DNA of 64,000 bases, from positions 186,001-250,000 of the forward strand of contig NZ_FTOQ01000004.1 of assembly GCF_900156805.1 (NCBI RefSeq). The letters are read 5' to 3'. This DNA is from Roseivivax lentus. GTDB taxonomy: Bacteria > Pseudomonadota > Alphaproteobacteria > Rhodobacterales > Rhodobacteraceae. The position numbers and the translations under genes were made by a program. The number at the start of each line of letters is the position of its first letter. Position 1 is the stretch's first letter. The notes under the pieces are model-generated. The model had not been told where the DNA came from. It was given only the letters and a program-made list of their open reading frames with translations, and did no database searches. Positions 35,144 through 44,240 of the stretch are shown here, piece by piece.

Positions 35144-35527
35144 ATGGCCATCAAAATTCGTCTCGCCCGCGGCGGCTCCAAGAAGCGCCCGCATTACGCC
35201 ATCGTTGTCGCCGACAGCCGCATGCCGCGCGACGGCCGCTTCATCGAGAAGCTCGGCACCTACAACCCGCTTCTGCCCAAGGACAGCGAAGACCGCGTCA
35301 AGATGGACGTGGAGCGCGTGAAGTACTGGCTGGGCCAGGGCGCACAGGTCACCGACCGCATCGCCCGCTTCCTCGAAGCCGCCGGCGAAATGGAAAAGCA
35401 GGAGCGTTCGAACCCCAAGAAGGGCACGCCCGGCAAGGCCGCGCAGGAACGCGCCGCCGAGAAGGCCGAGAAGGCCGCTGCGGCAGAGGCTCCGGCCGAA
35501 GCGCCCGCGGAAGAGACCGCGGAGTAA
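35144..35527 (+). CDS. rpsP: 30S ribosomal protein S16
   Basis: The 127-residue protein starts with the S16 signature [20 protein letters not shown] and continues with GTYNPL and [15 protein letters not shown]. An extra C-terminal tail of about 40 residues rich in A, E and K is typical of alphaproteobacterial S16. AAGGAGA lies 9 bases before the start. A strong terminator follows, which separates it from the rest of the rimM-trmD-rplS cluster. Confidence 0.97.
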   Translation: MAIKIRLARGGSKKRPHYAIVVADSRMPRDGRFIEKLGTYNPLLPKDSEDRVKMDVERVKYWLGQGAQVTDRIARFLEAAGEMEKQERSNPKKGTPGKAAQERAAEKAEKAAAAEAPAEAPAEETAE

Positions 35528-35559
35528 TCCGCAACCCGGTGCTTTCCGGTTTGCAACGA

Positions 35560-35590
35560 ACGCGCGGCGGCCCACCCGCCGCGCGTTTTT
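35560..35590 (+). terminator. Intrinsic terminator after rpsP
   Basis: ACGCGCGGCGG (35560-35570) pairs with CCGCCGCGCGT (35576-35586), followed by TTTT. It would cut most transcripts before the MipA-like gene. Confidence 0.88.
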
Positions 35591-35761
35591 CGTGCTCCGG
35601 CGCCACACCGTGGCGCGGATGCGGCGAAAGCTCGCGGAAATGCGCGATTGCAGGCGCCGCATCTGGTCAGAACGCCACTGGCACTCTATCTCGGTAATAA
35701 CGCATCGATGCGCGGGTAAGTCCGCCGCGTGCAACGGAAGATTTTCGCAGGAGCACCCGCG

Positions 35762-36541
35762 ATGAAGACCCTGACCTCCGTGGCCGTCTGTGCCGCGGTC
35801 CTTTCGGCCACGATGGCGAGCGCGCAGTCGCAGGCGAGCCCCGGGGATCCGGCGCTCAGCTTCACGCTGCGGGGCGGGGTGTCGTCCGGGCCGGCCTATT
35901 TCGGGTCCGAAGACTACGAGTACGGGCCCGATCTCGGCTTCCGCTTCCATTCGATCAATATCGGTCCGCTGGCCTTCGGCGATCCCGATCCGCAGGCGCC
36001 CAAGCGCGGCCTGGGCCTCGGCGGGTCGTTCCGCTATATCGGCCTGCGCGACGCCAGCGAGCATGATCTGCTGACCGGGCTCGACGATATCGACCCGGCC
36101 TACGAGTTGGGCCTCGGGCTCAGCTACGCCACCCAGAATTTCAGCGCCTTCGCCGATCTGCGTCAGGGCTTCGGCGGCCATCAGGGCGTCGTGGGCGAGA
36201 TGGGCGCGGACGTGATCCTGCGCGCCAGCGACGCGGTGACGCTGACCATGGGCCCGCGTGCGCTCTTCGGCGACGCGGAATTCGCGGATACCTATTTCGG
36301 CGTGTCGGGCTCCGAAGCCTCGGCGCTCAATCCGGCCTACGACGCCGATGGCGGGCTCGTCTCGGTCGGGGCGGAATTCGTGATGACCTACCAGATCAAC
36401 GAGGATTGGGGCATCGAGACCGGGCTGACCTGGGATCGTTACATGAACGATGCCGCCGACAGCCCCATCGTCGAGAATGGCCGCCGCGACGACCTTGGCG
36501 CGCGCGTGGGCCTGACCCGGAATTTCCAGCTGGGCTTCTGA
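35762..36541 (+). CDS. MipA/OmpV-family outer-membrane protein
   Basis: The 259-residue protein has a signal peptide of about 21 residues ending near ASAQ. The mature part has the MipA/OmpV pattern: GPAYFGSEDYEYGPDLGFRF near the N-terminus, alternating beta strands and a C-terminal aromatic residue (QLGF). MipA interacts with murein synthases and hydrolases; other members are porin-like. An AGGAG-type site precedes ATG 35762. It sits between rpsP and rimM, which are usually neighbours, and probably has its own promoter. Confidence 0.85.
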   Translation: MKTLTSVAVCAAVLSATMASAQSQASPGDPALSFTLRGGVSSGPAYFGSEDYEYGPDLGFRFHSINIGPLAFGDPDPQAPKRGLGLGGSFRYIGLRDASEHDLLTGLDDIDPAYELGLGLSYATQNFSAFADLRQGFGGHQGVVGEMGADVILRASDAVTLTMGPRALFGDAEFADTYFGVSGSEASALNPAYDADGGLVSVGAEFVMTYQINEDWGIETGLTWDRYMNDAADSPIVENGRRDDLGARVGLTRNFQLGF

Positions 36542-36619
36542 GCCCGGGGGATAGCCGATTGCGCATCCACCGCAGCCTGCGCTAACGCTGGGCGGCGACG
36601 TGCAAGAGGTTGAGTGTCC

Positions 36620-37129
36620 ATGTCGGAAGAACGCATCTGTGTGGGTGTCCTCGGCGGCGCGTTCGGCGTCGCGGGCGAAGTGCGGCTGAAGAGCTTTACC
36701 GCCGAGCCCGAGGCCATCGCCGATTACGGCCCCTTCGAGACCGAGGATGCAAGCCGCAGCTTCGACATGCAGATCGTCCGTCCGGTCAAGCAGGGCTTCG
36801 CCGTGCGCCTCTCCGGTGTCCGGTCCAAGGAAGATGCCGACGCGCTCAAGGGCACGCAGCTTTTCGTGCCGCGCGCGCGCCTGCCGCAACTCCCCGACGA
36901 CGAGTTCTACCACGCCGACCTGATCGGGCTTGCGGTCATGGATACCGGCGGTGCGCCGCTCGGAACGGTGCGGGCGGTCCTGAACCACGGCGCGGCGGAT
37001 CTGCTGGAGATCACGCGCCCTGGATCGGCGCAGACGGCGCTGCTGCCCTTCACGCAGACCATCGTGCCGACGGTCGACCTGACCGCGGGCAAGATCGTGG
37101 TCGAGCCGCCCGAAGGCCTCTTCGATTAG
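36620..37129 (+). CDS. rimM: Ribosome maturation factor RimM
   Basis: The 169-residue protein helps 16S rRNA processing and 30S head assembly and binds S19. The N-terminal domain has GVLGGAFGVAGEVRLKSFT and the PRC-barrel C-domain has DDEFYHADLIGLAV, then LLPFTQTIVPTVDL. ATG 36620 is used; an in-frame GTG at 36614 is possible. The next conserved cluster member, trmD, is 1.3 kb further because of an inserted unknown gene. Confidence 0.95.
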   Translation: MSEERICVGVLGGAFGVAGEVRLKSFTAEPEAIADYGPFETEDASRSFDMQIVRPVKQGFAVRLSGVRSKEDADALKGTQLFVPRARLPQLPDDEFYHADLIGLAVMDTGGAPLGTVRAVLNHGAADLLEITRPGSAQTALLPFTQTIVPTVDLTAGKIVVEPPEGLFD

Positions 37130-37218
37130 ATCAATTTCAACAAAGCACCACGTCGCTGACAGATTCTCGCCGGGTTCCGGCAGCAATCTGCCTCGGATTT
37201 CCAACGGGTGGTTTTGTG

Positions 37219-38376
37219 GTGGATACGCAGCGCTGGGCGCTTTCGACACTGGCCTTGATGCCGGGCTTCGCCCTCATGGCGTTGCCTCCGCCGGTAGTGT
37301 CGCTGGCCACAGGTTCGGTGGGCATGGTCGGGCTTCTGGGCACCAGCGCGCTGGTATCAGTGCTGGCGGTGCACATGTCGGGCTGGCGTCGGGCCGGGAT
37401 CGTCACCCGCAGGCGTGATCCCTCTACGAACACCGCCATCGGCGCGCTGCTGCTGCCCCGCGCCCATCGCAATCCGCCCGCGGACTTCCCCGATCTGCGC
37501 CGGCAACGCGCCCATGTCCTGCAACGGCTCGACCATCGCGCGCGCCCGGACCCCAAGCCCTATGGCGCGGCGGAGCCCGATCGGATCGACTTCGCGCTCG
37601 CGGCGATGATCGGCCATGTGGTCGATCTGTGGCAGGTGGCGCGCCCCGACGATCTGAGCGATACGCAGATCCGCGAACTCTACATGCTGGACAGACTGGC
37701 GCGCGCGGCACCGGACACCGCCGGTCGGCTGGCGCAAAGCTTTCGCAATCCGTCTCTGGCGATCGACACCCGCGACAAGATCGCGGCCCTGCGGGCGCAG
37801 CGCGCCCGGTTCGAACTCAACCGCGATGCGTTCGAGGCGACCCGCGCCCTTGCCGACAGGCGCGATCCGCCCGGCGATCTCTTCGCGGCGCTGGACGCGC
37901 TTGGCGTGCCCGATCCGGACCTCTGGCACCGCGTCGTCACCGAGTACGATCCGAACGACATCGCGCAGCGGGATGCGGCGCTGGCCTGCGCCTGCGAGCC
38001 CGATTGCAACCGGGCCACCGTCGCGCTCTGGTTCTTCGATCTGGTCATGGACGGCTCGCTCGAGACGGCCGCGCGGGACGGCGACGAGGCGTTTCTCGAC
38101 GGCGTGCGCGAGGTCATCGCGCAGTGGAATGCGGATCGCTACCTGCGCGACGAGATCGGCCTCGACTCCGCCGATGCCCTCACCGGCGGCGCGATGGCCG
38201 TCGCCCGGCGCCTGGACCGCGTGGCGGAGCTTGCCGGAACGCCCCGCTGGGACATGCCCGTCGCCATGTTCGAGACCTATCCCGGCCGTGCGCCGCGCCC
38301 CCGCCCCGCCTGGGATATCCGCACCGGGCGTGTCGTCGCCCGGCCGCTGCTGCAGGATTATCTCGGCACGGCATGA
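37219..38376 (+). CDS. Unknown protein with N-terminal membrane anchor
   Basis: I do not recognise this protein. From GTG 37219 it has 385 residues; GTG 37216 or ATG 37258 are alternatives, and the start is uncertain. Two hydrophobic segments (about residues 8-25 and 33-50) are followed by a soluble, helix-rich and charged region. A CACEPDCNR segment has three close cysteines, which might bind metal, and FDLVMDGSLETAARDGDEAF is acidic. It lies between rimM and trmD, same strand, where no gene is usual. Codon use looks like that of its neighbours. Confidence 0.7.
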   Translation: MDTQRWALSTLALMPGFALMALPPPVVSLATGSVGMVGLLGTSALVSVLAVHMSGWRRAGIVTRRRDPSTNTAIGALLLPRAHRNPPADFPDLRRQRAHVLQRLDHRARPDPKPYGAAEPDRIDFALAAMIGHVVDLWQVARPDDLSDTQIRELYMLDRLARAAPDTAGRLAQSFRNPSLAIDTRDKIAALRAQRARFELNRDAFEATRALADRRDPPGDLFAALDALGVPDPDLWHRVVTEYDPNDIAQRDAALACACEPDCNRATVALWFFDLVMDGSLETAARDGDEAFLDGVREVIAQWNADRYLRDEIGLDSADALTGGAMAVARRLDRVAELAGTPRWDMPVAMFETYPGRAPRPRPAWDIRTGRVVARPLLQDYLGTA

Positions 38377-38417
38377 GGCTTTGCTTCCCGCGCCGGAGCG
38401 GCTAAAGCCCGCGGCAT

Positions 38418-39254
38418 ATGCCTGACCGGGACGGACCCACACCCATGCGATCCTATGGCCGCAAATCCATCTCCGCCTCGCCGCGGCCCCGGGACCTTCT
38501 GGCACCGGACGCGAAGCTCGCGGGTGTCTGGACCGCGCAGGTCATCACGCTCTTTCCCGAGGCCTTTCCCGGCACGCTCGGCCTGTCGCTCACGGGGCGC
38601 GCGCTGAAGGACCGGCTCTGGCAACTCGATACGATCCATCTGCGCGATTTCGGCGAGGGCCGCCACCGCAACGTGGACGACACGCCCGCGGGTGGCGGCG
38701 CCGGCATGGTCCTGCGCGCCGACGTGATGGACCGCGCGCTGACCGAGGCGCGATCCCGCATCGCCCCCGAGGCGCCGCTGATCTACCTCTCGCCGCGCGG
38801 ACGCCCCTTCACCCAGGCCCGCGCCCGGGCGCTGTCGGAGGGGCCGGGCGTTACGGTGATCTGCGGGCGGTTCGAAGGACTCGACCAGCGGGTGATCGAT
38901 CACTATGGCATAGAGGAGGTCTCGCTGGGCGACTTCGTCCTCACCGGCGGAGAGATTGCAGCGCAGGCCTTGATCGACGCCACTGTCCGACTTATACCGC
39001 GCGTGCTCGGGAATCAGTCGTCCGTCGAAGAGGAAAGCTTTTCGCACGGACTTTTGGAGCACCCGCAGTTCACCAAGCCCGCCGTCTGGAACGGTCGCGC
39101 GATCCCCGAAGTGCTTCTGTCGGGACATCACGCGAAGATCACCGACTGGCAGCGGGCCGAAGCCGAAAGGCTGACGAAGGAAAGACGACCTGATCTCTGG
39201 CGGGCTTACCTGCAATCGCAAGGTAGGGACCCGGACGAAGACCAAGAGCTCTGA
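38418..39254 (+). CDS. trmD: tRNA (guanine-N1)-methyltransferase
   Basis: The 278-residue SPOUT enzyme methylates G37 of tRNAs and prevents frameshifting. The knot motifs are [26 protein letters not shown] and [14 protein letters not shown], and [11 protein letters not shown] is also conserved. The first 38 residues before [16 protein letters not shown] are an extension seen in some Rhodobacteraceae; a start at 38445 is possible. rplS follows after 53 bases. Confidence 0.95.
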   Translation: MPDRDGPTPMRSYGRKSISASPRPRDLLAPDAKLAGVWTAQVITLFPEAFPGTLGLSLTGRALKDRLWQLDTIHLRDFGEGRHRNVDDTPAGGGAGMVLRADVMDRALTEARSRIAPEAPLIYLSPRGRPFTQARARALSEGPGVTVICGRFEGLDQRVIDHYGIEEVSLGDFVLTGGEIAAQALIDATVRLIPRVLGNQSSVEEESFSHGLLEHPQFTKPAVWNGRAIPEVLLSGHHAKITDWQRAEAERLTKERRPDLWRAYLQSQGRDPDEDQEL

Positions 39255-39307
39255 GGCGGCAAGCAACTTTGCGGATCGAACCGCAAGCAATCATAGGAGT
39301 GGATCAG

Positions 39308-39697
39308 ATGAATCTGATCGCGGAACTCGAGGCGGAACAGATCGCCTCGCTCGGGAAGACCATTCCCGATTTCAAGGCCGGCGACACCATCCGCGTCGGC
39401 TACAAGGTGACCGAGGGCACCCGGAGCCGTGTGCAGAACTTCGAAGGCGTCTGCATCGCCCGCAACAACGGCAAGGGCATCGCCGGCTCGTTCACCGTTC
39501 GCAAGATTTCCTTCGGTGAAGGTGTGGAGCGTGTGTTCCCGCTCTACTCGACCAACATCGAAACGATCGAGGTTGTGCGTCGCGGTCGCGTCCGCCGCGC
39601 CAAGCTCTATTACCTGCGCGCGCGCCGCGGCAAGTCGGCCCGGATCGCGGAAGATTCCACCTACAAGGCGCCCAAGGGCGACCGCGCAGAGGCCTGA
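39308..39697 (+). CDS. rplS: 50S ribosomal protein L19
   Basis: The 129-residue protein has the L19 signature: [20 protein letters not shown], then [13 protein letters not shown] and [20 protein letters not shown], with a basic [13 protein letters not shown] tail. It sits at the subunit interface near L14. ATG 39308 is preceded by AGGAG. rpmE follows after 11 bases in the same operon. Confidence 0.97.
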   Translation: MNLIAELEAEQIASLGKTIPDFKAGDTIRVGYKVTEGTRSRVQNFEGVCIARNNGKGIAGSFTVRKISFGEGVERVFPLYSTNIETIEVVRRGRVRRAKLYYLRARRGKSARIAEDSTYKAPKGDRAEA

Positions 39698-39708
39698 GGA
39701 GCACGACC

Positions 39709-39930
39709 ATGAAAAAAGGCATTCATCCCGAATACCACGTCGTGACCGTCAAGATGACCGACGGCTCCACGTTCGAGACCCGCACCGTCTGGGGCAAGGA
39801 AGGCGACACGCTGTCGCTCGACATCGACCCGACCGTGCACCCCGCCTGGACCGGCGGCTCCTCGCGCCTGCTCGACCAGGGCGGCCGGGTGTCGAAGTTC
39901 AAGAAGAAGTACGAAGGCCTCGGCTTCTGA
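39709..39930 (+). CDS. rpmE: 50S ribosomal protein L31
   Basis: The 73-residue protein starts [19 protein letters not shown] and ends [15 protein letters not shown], as L31 does. It contains no cysteine, so it is a zinc-free type. It is the last gene of the rplS transcript and is followed 25 bases later by an intrinsic terminator. Confidence 0.96.
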   Translation: MKKGIHPEYHVVTVKMTDGSTFETRTVWGKEGDTLSLDIDPTVHPAWTGGSSRLLDQGGRVSKFKKKYEGLGF

Positions 39931-39955
39931 GCCACGCTTTCGCATCACCATCGGG

Positions 39956-39982
39956 AACGCCGCCTTTCGGGGCGGCGTTTTT
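39956..39982 (+). terminator. Intrinsic terminator after rpmE
   Basis: AACGCCGCC (39956-39964) pairs with GGCGGCGTT (39971-39979), and the stem runs into a T stretch (39978-39982). It closes the rimM-to-rpmE cluster. Confidence 0.9.
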
Positions 39983-40196
39983 CGTTCCTGGTCGCGCCTG
40001 CGCTGTCCGTGCGTCCCGGGGCGGGGCCCGGCCCGCGCCTCTCGGCTGAGAAGAGAGCCCCGGCGATGCGCGCCGCACCGACAAGCGCTTGGCGCGGACA
40101 GCCGATCAACCCACCGCGAGCCGCCGCGCGGAGCCTCGACAGGACATGCGCGCACTCCTAGTGTCCCGCAGCAGACGCGAACCATTCGAGCAATCC

Positions 40197-40805
40197 ATGC
40201 GAAACGTCCTTCACCGAGCAGCCCTGCTCTGCGCCGCGCTCCTGCTTGCGGGCTGCGCCGCAGCCCCCGTCGAACGCGACCCCGCCGTCAGCCAGTCGGA
40301 AATCCGCGCCCTCGCGTCCGCCTTCGAGGGCCTGTCGCCCGCAGTCGACCCCGAAGAGGCCGCCCGCGCCGCCCGCATCGCGATCACCTATCCGCTGGAA
40401 CTGCGCGCGCTCTACGAGGTTGAGGACGGCCCGGTCCTGCACAACACCAAGGTCAATGCCGGGCTGAAGCCCCGCGGTCTGTGCTGGCACTGGGCGCAGG
40501 ACATGGAGCGGCGGATGCGGCAGGAAGACTTCGAGACGCTGGCGCTGCACCGCGCCGTCGCCCCGCCCCGCAACCTGTTCCGGCTGGAGCATTCCACGCT
40601 GGTGATCTCCGCCAATGGCGAGACGATGCAGGAGGGGCTCGTCCTCGATCCCTGGCGCAAGGGCGGCGTTCTCTACTGGGCGCCGGTGCCCGAGGATCCG
40701 AGCTACGATTGGCTGCCGCGCGCGGTGGTCCTGGCGAGCAAGGGCTACCGCATCCCAGACGGTGCCTCGGACACGCTTGTGCGCGTTGCGGACGGCGCGC
40801 TCTGA
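40197..40805 (+). CDS. Putative lipoprotein of unknown function
   Basis: The 202-residue product has a lipoprotein signal with lipobox LAGC (Cys20). The mature part has NAGLKPRGLCWHWAQDMERR and HSTLVISANGETMQEGLVLD, then a WLPRAVVLAS end. The Cys-x-His-Trp core and the later LVLDPW suggest a papain-like (C39/transglutaminase-like) fold, but this is a guess. It is followed one base later by an exonuclease/phosphatase-type lipoprotein gene and is probably cotranscribed with it. Start 40197 is set by the signal peptide. Confidence 0.8.
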   Translation: MRNVLHRAALLCAALLLAGCAAAPVERDPAVSQSEIRALASAFEGLSPAVDPEEAARAARIAITYPLELRALYEVEDGPVLHNTKVNAGLKPRGLCWHWAQDMERRMRQEDFETLALHRAVAPPRNLFRLEHSTLVISANGETMQEGLVLDPWRKGGVLYWAPVPEDPSYDWLPRAVVLASKGYRIPDGASDTLVRVADGAL

Positions 40806-40806
40806 A

Positions 40807-41727
40807 ATGCGATTTTTCCGCCGCACGGCGCAGATCATCGTGGCCATGCTCGCGCTTCTGTCGCTCGTGGCCTGCGCCTTGCACTTCACCAACAGCACCG
40901 CAGAGCCGCTGCCGCCGAAGGACGCGGGAACGCACCGCGTCGCCACGCACAACGTCCACTATATCTGGCTCAACCGGGCGACGGGCGCGTGGTCCGTCGG
41001 CGATTGGCAGGCCCGCGCGCCGGCGATGGACGCCGCCTTCAAGGTGATCGACGCCGACATCGTCGCCTTCCAGGAGATGGAAAGCTTCGCGGGGGGCAAT
41101 TCGGACCGGGTGAACCTCGCCCGCAGCTACCTGCTGGAGAACAATCCGGATTATGCCGCCGCCGCCGTCGGCGATTGGAGGGACTTCCCGTCGACCCAAC
41201 CGATCTTCTATCGCACCGACCGCTACAGGCTCGTGGATCAGGGTTGGTTCTTTTTCTCCGACACGCCGGACGTGATCTATTCGCGAACCTTCGACGGCTC
41301 CTTTCCCGCCTTCGCCTCCTGGGCGCGGTTCGCGACCCGGGCCGACGGCACGGAATTCGTCGTGATGAACGTGCATTACGAATACAAATCCGCGTCGAAC
41401 CGTCTGCAATCGGCAGCCCTGACGGCAGAGCGGATCGCCCCGTTTCGCGCGGCGGGCCTGCCGGTCCTGCTGCTCGGCGATCTTAACGCCCGCACGGGCT
41501 CCGAGACGATGGGCGTTCTCGAAGGGGCGGGCCTCGCGTTCCTCGACGTGGACGGCGCGACCTACCATTTCGACCGCGGCATCAATCTCTTCGGCGCGAT
41601 CGACCATATCGGCCTGTCGGGCGGCGCCGCGGCCCGGGCGGGGCCCTTCACGCTGCAGCGCAAGTTCGCGGGCGACTGGCCGTCCGATCACTACCCGGTC
41701 GTCGCCGATATCGCGCTGCCCGAGTGA
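40807..41727 (+). CDS. Endonuclease/exonuclease/phosphatase-family lipoprotein
   Basis: The 306-residue protein has an N-terminal hydrophobic segment with a possible lipobox LVAC (Cys23). The EEP fold is shown by ATHNVHYIWL, AFQEMESF (metal-binding Glu), VMNVHYEYKS, LLGDLNA and SDHYPVVADI. Family members cleave DNA or phosphoesters such as sphingomyelin or phosphoinositides; a surface nuclease or phosphodiesterase is likely. It abuts the preceding lipoprotein gene. Confidence 0.88.
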   Translation: MRFFRRTAQIIVAMLALLSLVACALHFTNSTAEPLPPKDAGTHRVATHNVHYIWLNRATGAWSVGDWQARAPAMDAAFKVIDADIVAFQEMESFAGGNSDRVNLARSYLLENNPDYAAAAVGDWRDFPSTQPIFYRTDRYRLVDQGWFFFSDTPDVIYSRTFDGSFPAFASWARFATRADGTEFVVMNVHYEYKSASNRLQSAALTAERIAPFRAAGLPVLLLGDLNARTGSETMGVLEGAGLAFLDVDGATYHFDRGINLFGAIDHIGLSGGAAARAGPFTLQRKFAGDWPSDHYPVVADIALPE

Positions 41728-41847
41728 TCTATCTGCCGCGCCCGGCAGGACATCCGGCAGTTGCAGGCATCTCACGACTTCCCTTGTGATGGCCCCCAAG
41801 ATACCGTAGCGCCGGGGACGGATTGCGGAATATCTGGGGACATACGC

Positions 41848-42657
41848 GTGGCGCATATCATCGTTGTCGGGAACGAAAAGGGCGGTGCAGGCAAGTCCAC
41901 CGTGTCGATGCACATCGCCACAGCACTCGCACGGATGGGGCATCGGGTCGGAACGCTCGACCTCGATCTGCGCCAGCAGACCTTCGGGCGCTACATCCAC
42001 AACCGCCGCGCGACGCTCGAGGCCGAGGGGCTCGACCTGCCGACGCCGCATTACATGGAACTGCCCGAGATCGACAAGGACACGCTCGCGCCCGGCGAGA
42101 ACGTCTACGATCACCGACTGTCCGCCGCGGTCGCCGTCCTGGAACCGCAATCGGATTTCGTGCTGATCGACTGCCCGGGCTCGCATACCCGGCTCAGCCA
42201 GGTCGCCCATTCGCTCGCCGACACGCTGGTCACGCCGCTCAACGACAGCTTCGTCGATTTCGACCTGCTCGCGCATATCTCGTCCGACAGCGAGAAGATC
42301 CTCGGCCCCTCGGTCTATTCTGAAATGGTCTGGAATGCGCGGCAATTGCGGGCGCAGGCGGGGCTCGCCCCCATCGACTGGGTGGTGCTACGCAACCGGC
42401 TTGGCGCGCAGAACATGGTCAACAAGCAGAAGATGGAACGCGCGCTCGACCGGCTGTCCAAGCGGATCGGTTTCCGCGTCGCCCCGGGCTTTTCCGAGCG
42501 GGTCATCTTCCGCGAATTGTTCCCGCGGGGTCTGACCCTGCTCGACCTCAAGGATGTCGGTGTGAAGCAGCTCAATATCTCGAACGTCGCGGCCCGGCAG
42601 GAATTGCGCGACCTGATGAAGACCATCGCCCTGCCGGGTGTCGAGGTGGCTCTCTGA
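41848..42657 (+). CDS. mipZ: Division plane positioning ATPase MipZ
   Basis: The 269-residue ParA-like ATPase forms a gradient from the cell poles and inhibits FtsZ, placing the ring at midcell. The deviant Walker A is NEKGGAGKSTVS (residues 9-20). DLDLRQQTFGRYIHNRR and FVLIDCPGSHTRLS are typical of MipZ and not of ParA. The start is GTG 41848; earlier codons have no similarity. The stop codon overlaps the next gene's start (TGATG). ParB, its usual partner, is not in the window. Confidence 0.93.
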   Translation: MAHIIVVGNEKGGAGKSTVSMHIATALARMGHRVGTLDLDLRQQTFGRYIHNRRATLEAEGLDLPTPHYMELPEIDKDTLAPGENVYDHRLSAAVAVLEPQSDFVLIDCPGSHTRLSQVAHSLADTLVTPLNDSFVDFDLLAHISSDSEKILGPSVYSEMVWNARQLRAQAGLAPIDWVVLRNRLGAQNMVNKQKMERALDRLSKRIGFRVAPGFSERVIFRELFPRGLTLLDLKDVGVKQLNISNVAARQELRDLMKTIALPGVEVAL

Positions 42658-42854
42658 TGGCCGCCCCGGGACCCACGCGCGGCGAGCTGATCTTCCGCCT
42701 CTGTTTCAGCATTGCCGGCCTCGGACTCCTGGCGGTCGCCGTCGCGGTGCGCGGCATGCCGCGCGGCGCGGCCCTGTTCGAGGTCTTCGGGATCGCCGGC
42801 GCGTTCTTCGCGGGCACCGCGATCTGGACCATCCTCAAGCTGCGCAAGCGCTGA
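42657..42854 (+). CDS. Small two-helix membrane protein coupled to mipZ
   Basis: The 65-residue product has two hydrophobic helices (about residues 13-32 and 42-60) and a basic C-terminus (KLRKR). I recognise no family. Its ATG overlaps the mipZ stop as TGATG, so it is almost certainly cotranslated with MipZ. A link to division-site placement is inference from position. Confidence 0.72.
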   Translation: MAAPGPTRGELIFRLCFSIAGLGLLAVAVAVRGMPRGAALFEVFGIAGAFFAGTAIWTILKLRKR

Positions 42855-43024
42855 GCGACCGGCTTTTTCAGACATTCCCGCCCGGGCGCGCCGAGGATGG
42901 CAGAACCGCAATCGACGTTTGCAATCGAGACCCGGGCATCACCGGACCGATACGCCCACCGCCCTTGCCAAGGGCCGCGAACGCGGCAACCCTGAGCGCC
43001 GCACCCCAAGACAGGAGCACCGCG

Positions 43025-43792
43025 ATGGCAGCCCCCGTGAACAGCTTCAAGCCCGCCCTGCGCACGGGCAAGCGTCAGATCGGCCTCTGGATGGGGCTGA
43101 CCGACCCATATGCCGCCGAGATCGTCGCCACGGCGGGCTTCGACTGGGTTCTGATCGACGGCGAACACGCGCCCAACGATCTGCAGGCCATCGCGCGGCA
43201 ATTGCAGGTCATTGCGCCCCATACGCACCCGATCGTCCGCCTGCCCATGGGGGAGCCCTGGCTCATCAAGCAGGTGCTCGATACCGGCGCGCAGACGCTG
43301 CTCATCCCCATGGTCGACAGCGCCGAGGAAGCCCGCGCCCTCGTCCGCGCGATGCGCTATCCGCCAGAGGGTATCCGCGGCATGGGCGGCATGATGGGCC
43401 GGGCGACTGCGTTCGGGCGTGTCGCCGATTACCCCGGCACCGCGAATGACCAGATGTGCCTGATCGTGCAGATCGAAAGCGGTGCGGCGCTTTCGGCGCT
43501 GGACGAGATCCTCGCGGTCGACGGCGTGGACGCGGCTTTCGTCGGCCCGGCGGATCTGTCCGCCGATCTGGGCTATCCGGGCCGCGCCGACGCACCGGAA
43601 ATGCGCAAGATCATCGCCGAGACGCTGGGCCGGATCGCCGCTTCGGGCAAGGCGGCGGGCATCATCGACACGGGCGATGCAGCACTCGAGGCGCATTTCG
43701 CCGCGGGCGCCTCCTTTGTGGCGGTGGGCGCGGATGTGAGCTTTCTGTCGCTGGGATTGCAGGCGCTCGCCCGGAAATGGCAGGTCGGTTAA
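43025..43792 (+). CDS. HpcH/HpaI-family aldolase
   Basis: The 255-residue TIM-barrel class II pyruvate aldolase has WVLIDGEHAPNDLQ, then IPMVDSAEEARALVRAMRYP and the metal-binding AFVGPADLSADLG, with MCLIVQIESG holding a ligand Glu. Members cleave 4-hydroxy-2-oxo acids such as 2,4-dihydroxyhept-2-ene-1,7-dioate or 2-keto-3-deoxy-galactarate; the substrate is not specified. No aromatic-degradation genes are adjacent. The gap before it (42855-43024) shows nothing notable. Confidence 0.9.
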   Translation: MAAPVNSFKPALRTGKRQIGLWMGLTDPYAAEIVATAGFDWVLIDGEHAPNDLQAIARQLQVIAPHTHPIVRLPMGEPWLIKQVLDTGAQTLLIPMVDSAEEARALVRAMRYPPEGIRGMGGMMGRATAFGRVADYPGTANDQMCLIVQIESGAALSALDEILAVDGVDAAFVGPADLSADLGYPGRADAPEMRKIIAETLGRIAASGKAAGIIDTGDAALEAHFAAGASFVAVGADVSFLSLGLQALARKWQVG

Positions 43793-43803
43793 CGCGGTCT
43801 TAA
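43789..43803 (+). promoter_or_regulatory. CtrA-type box TTAA-N7-TTAA, second copy
   Basis: TTAACGCGGTCTTAA fits the CtrA pattern exactly and overlaps the stop codon of the aldolase gene. It ends 23 bases before the lipoprotein start codon at 43827, almost the same distance as the box at 5892-5906 from its gene. Confidence 0.6.
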
Positions 43804-43826
43804 CCCAACACCCGCTTCCTTGGCGC

Positions 43827-44240
43827 ATGCGCCCTGCCCTGATCGTCCTTTTCTGCCTGCTTCTCGGCGCCTGCAACACCGGCGGTCCGGGCTTCGCGCG
43901 GATCGCGCCGGACCGGGTGACGCAGGACGGCAGCACCTTTCTCTTTCGTCGCAACGGCCCGCTCATCGAGGCGGAGCGTATCTCGCCCGAGTTCCTGCCG
44001 CGCTTCCAGCCGGTCGCGCGCAAGGCCGGGTTGGCGGCTCAGACGCGCACCGGCTGCCCGGTCGTCTGGATCATGGGCGATCAGGCGATGATGGTCCTGG
44101 CGCTGGACTGTCCGGGCGGGCCGAAACCGCCGAAAATGCCCCGCAGCGTGCATTGGCGCTGCGATGCGCTTGGCACCTCCCGCCCGGTGGGCGAGCGGCT
44201 GGTGTCCGTCGATTTCAGCCTGTCCTGCCGGAAGGGCTGA
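43827..44240 (+). CDS. Small putative lipoprotein
   Basis: The 137-residue product has a lipoprotein signal with LGAC and lipidated Cys16. The mature part has VTQDGSTFLFRRNGPLIEAE and three further cysteines (GCPV, DCPG, RCDA, plus a terminal SCRK). I recognise no family. A CtrA-type box is directly upstream. Its 3' end overlaps the convergent GNAT gene by 26 bases. Confidence 0.75.
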   Translation: MRPALIVLFCLLLGACNTGGPGFARIAPDRVTQDGSTFLFRRNGPLIEAERISPEFLPRFQPVARKAGLAAQTRTGCPVVWIMGDQAMMVLALDCPGGPKPPKMPRSVHWRCDALGTSRPVGERLVSVDFSLSCRKG

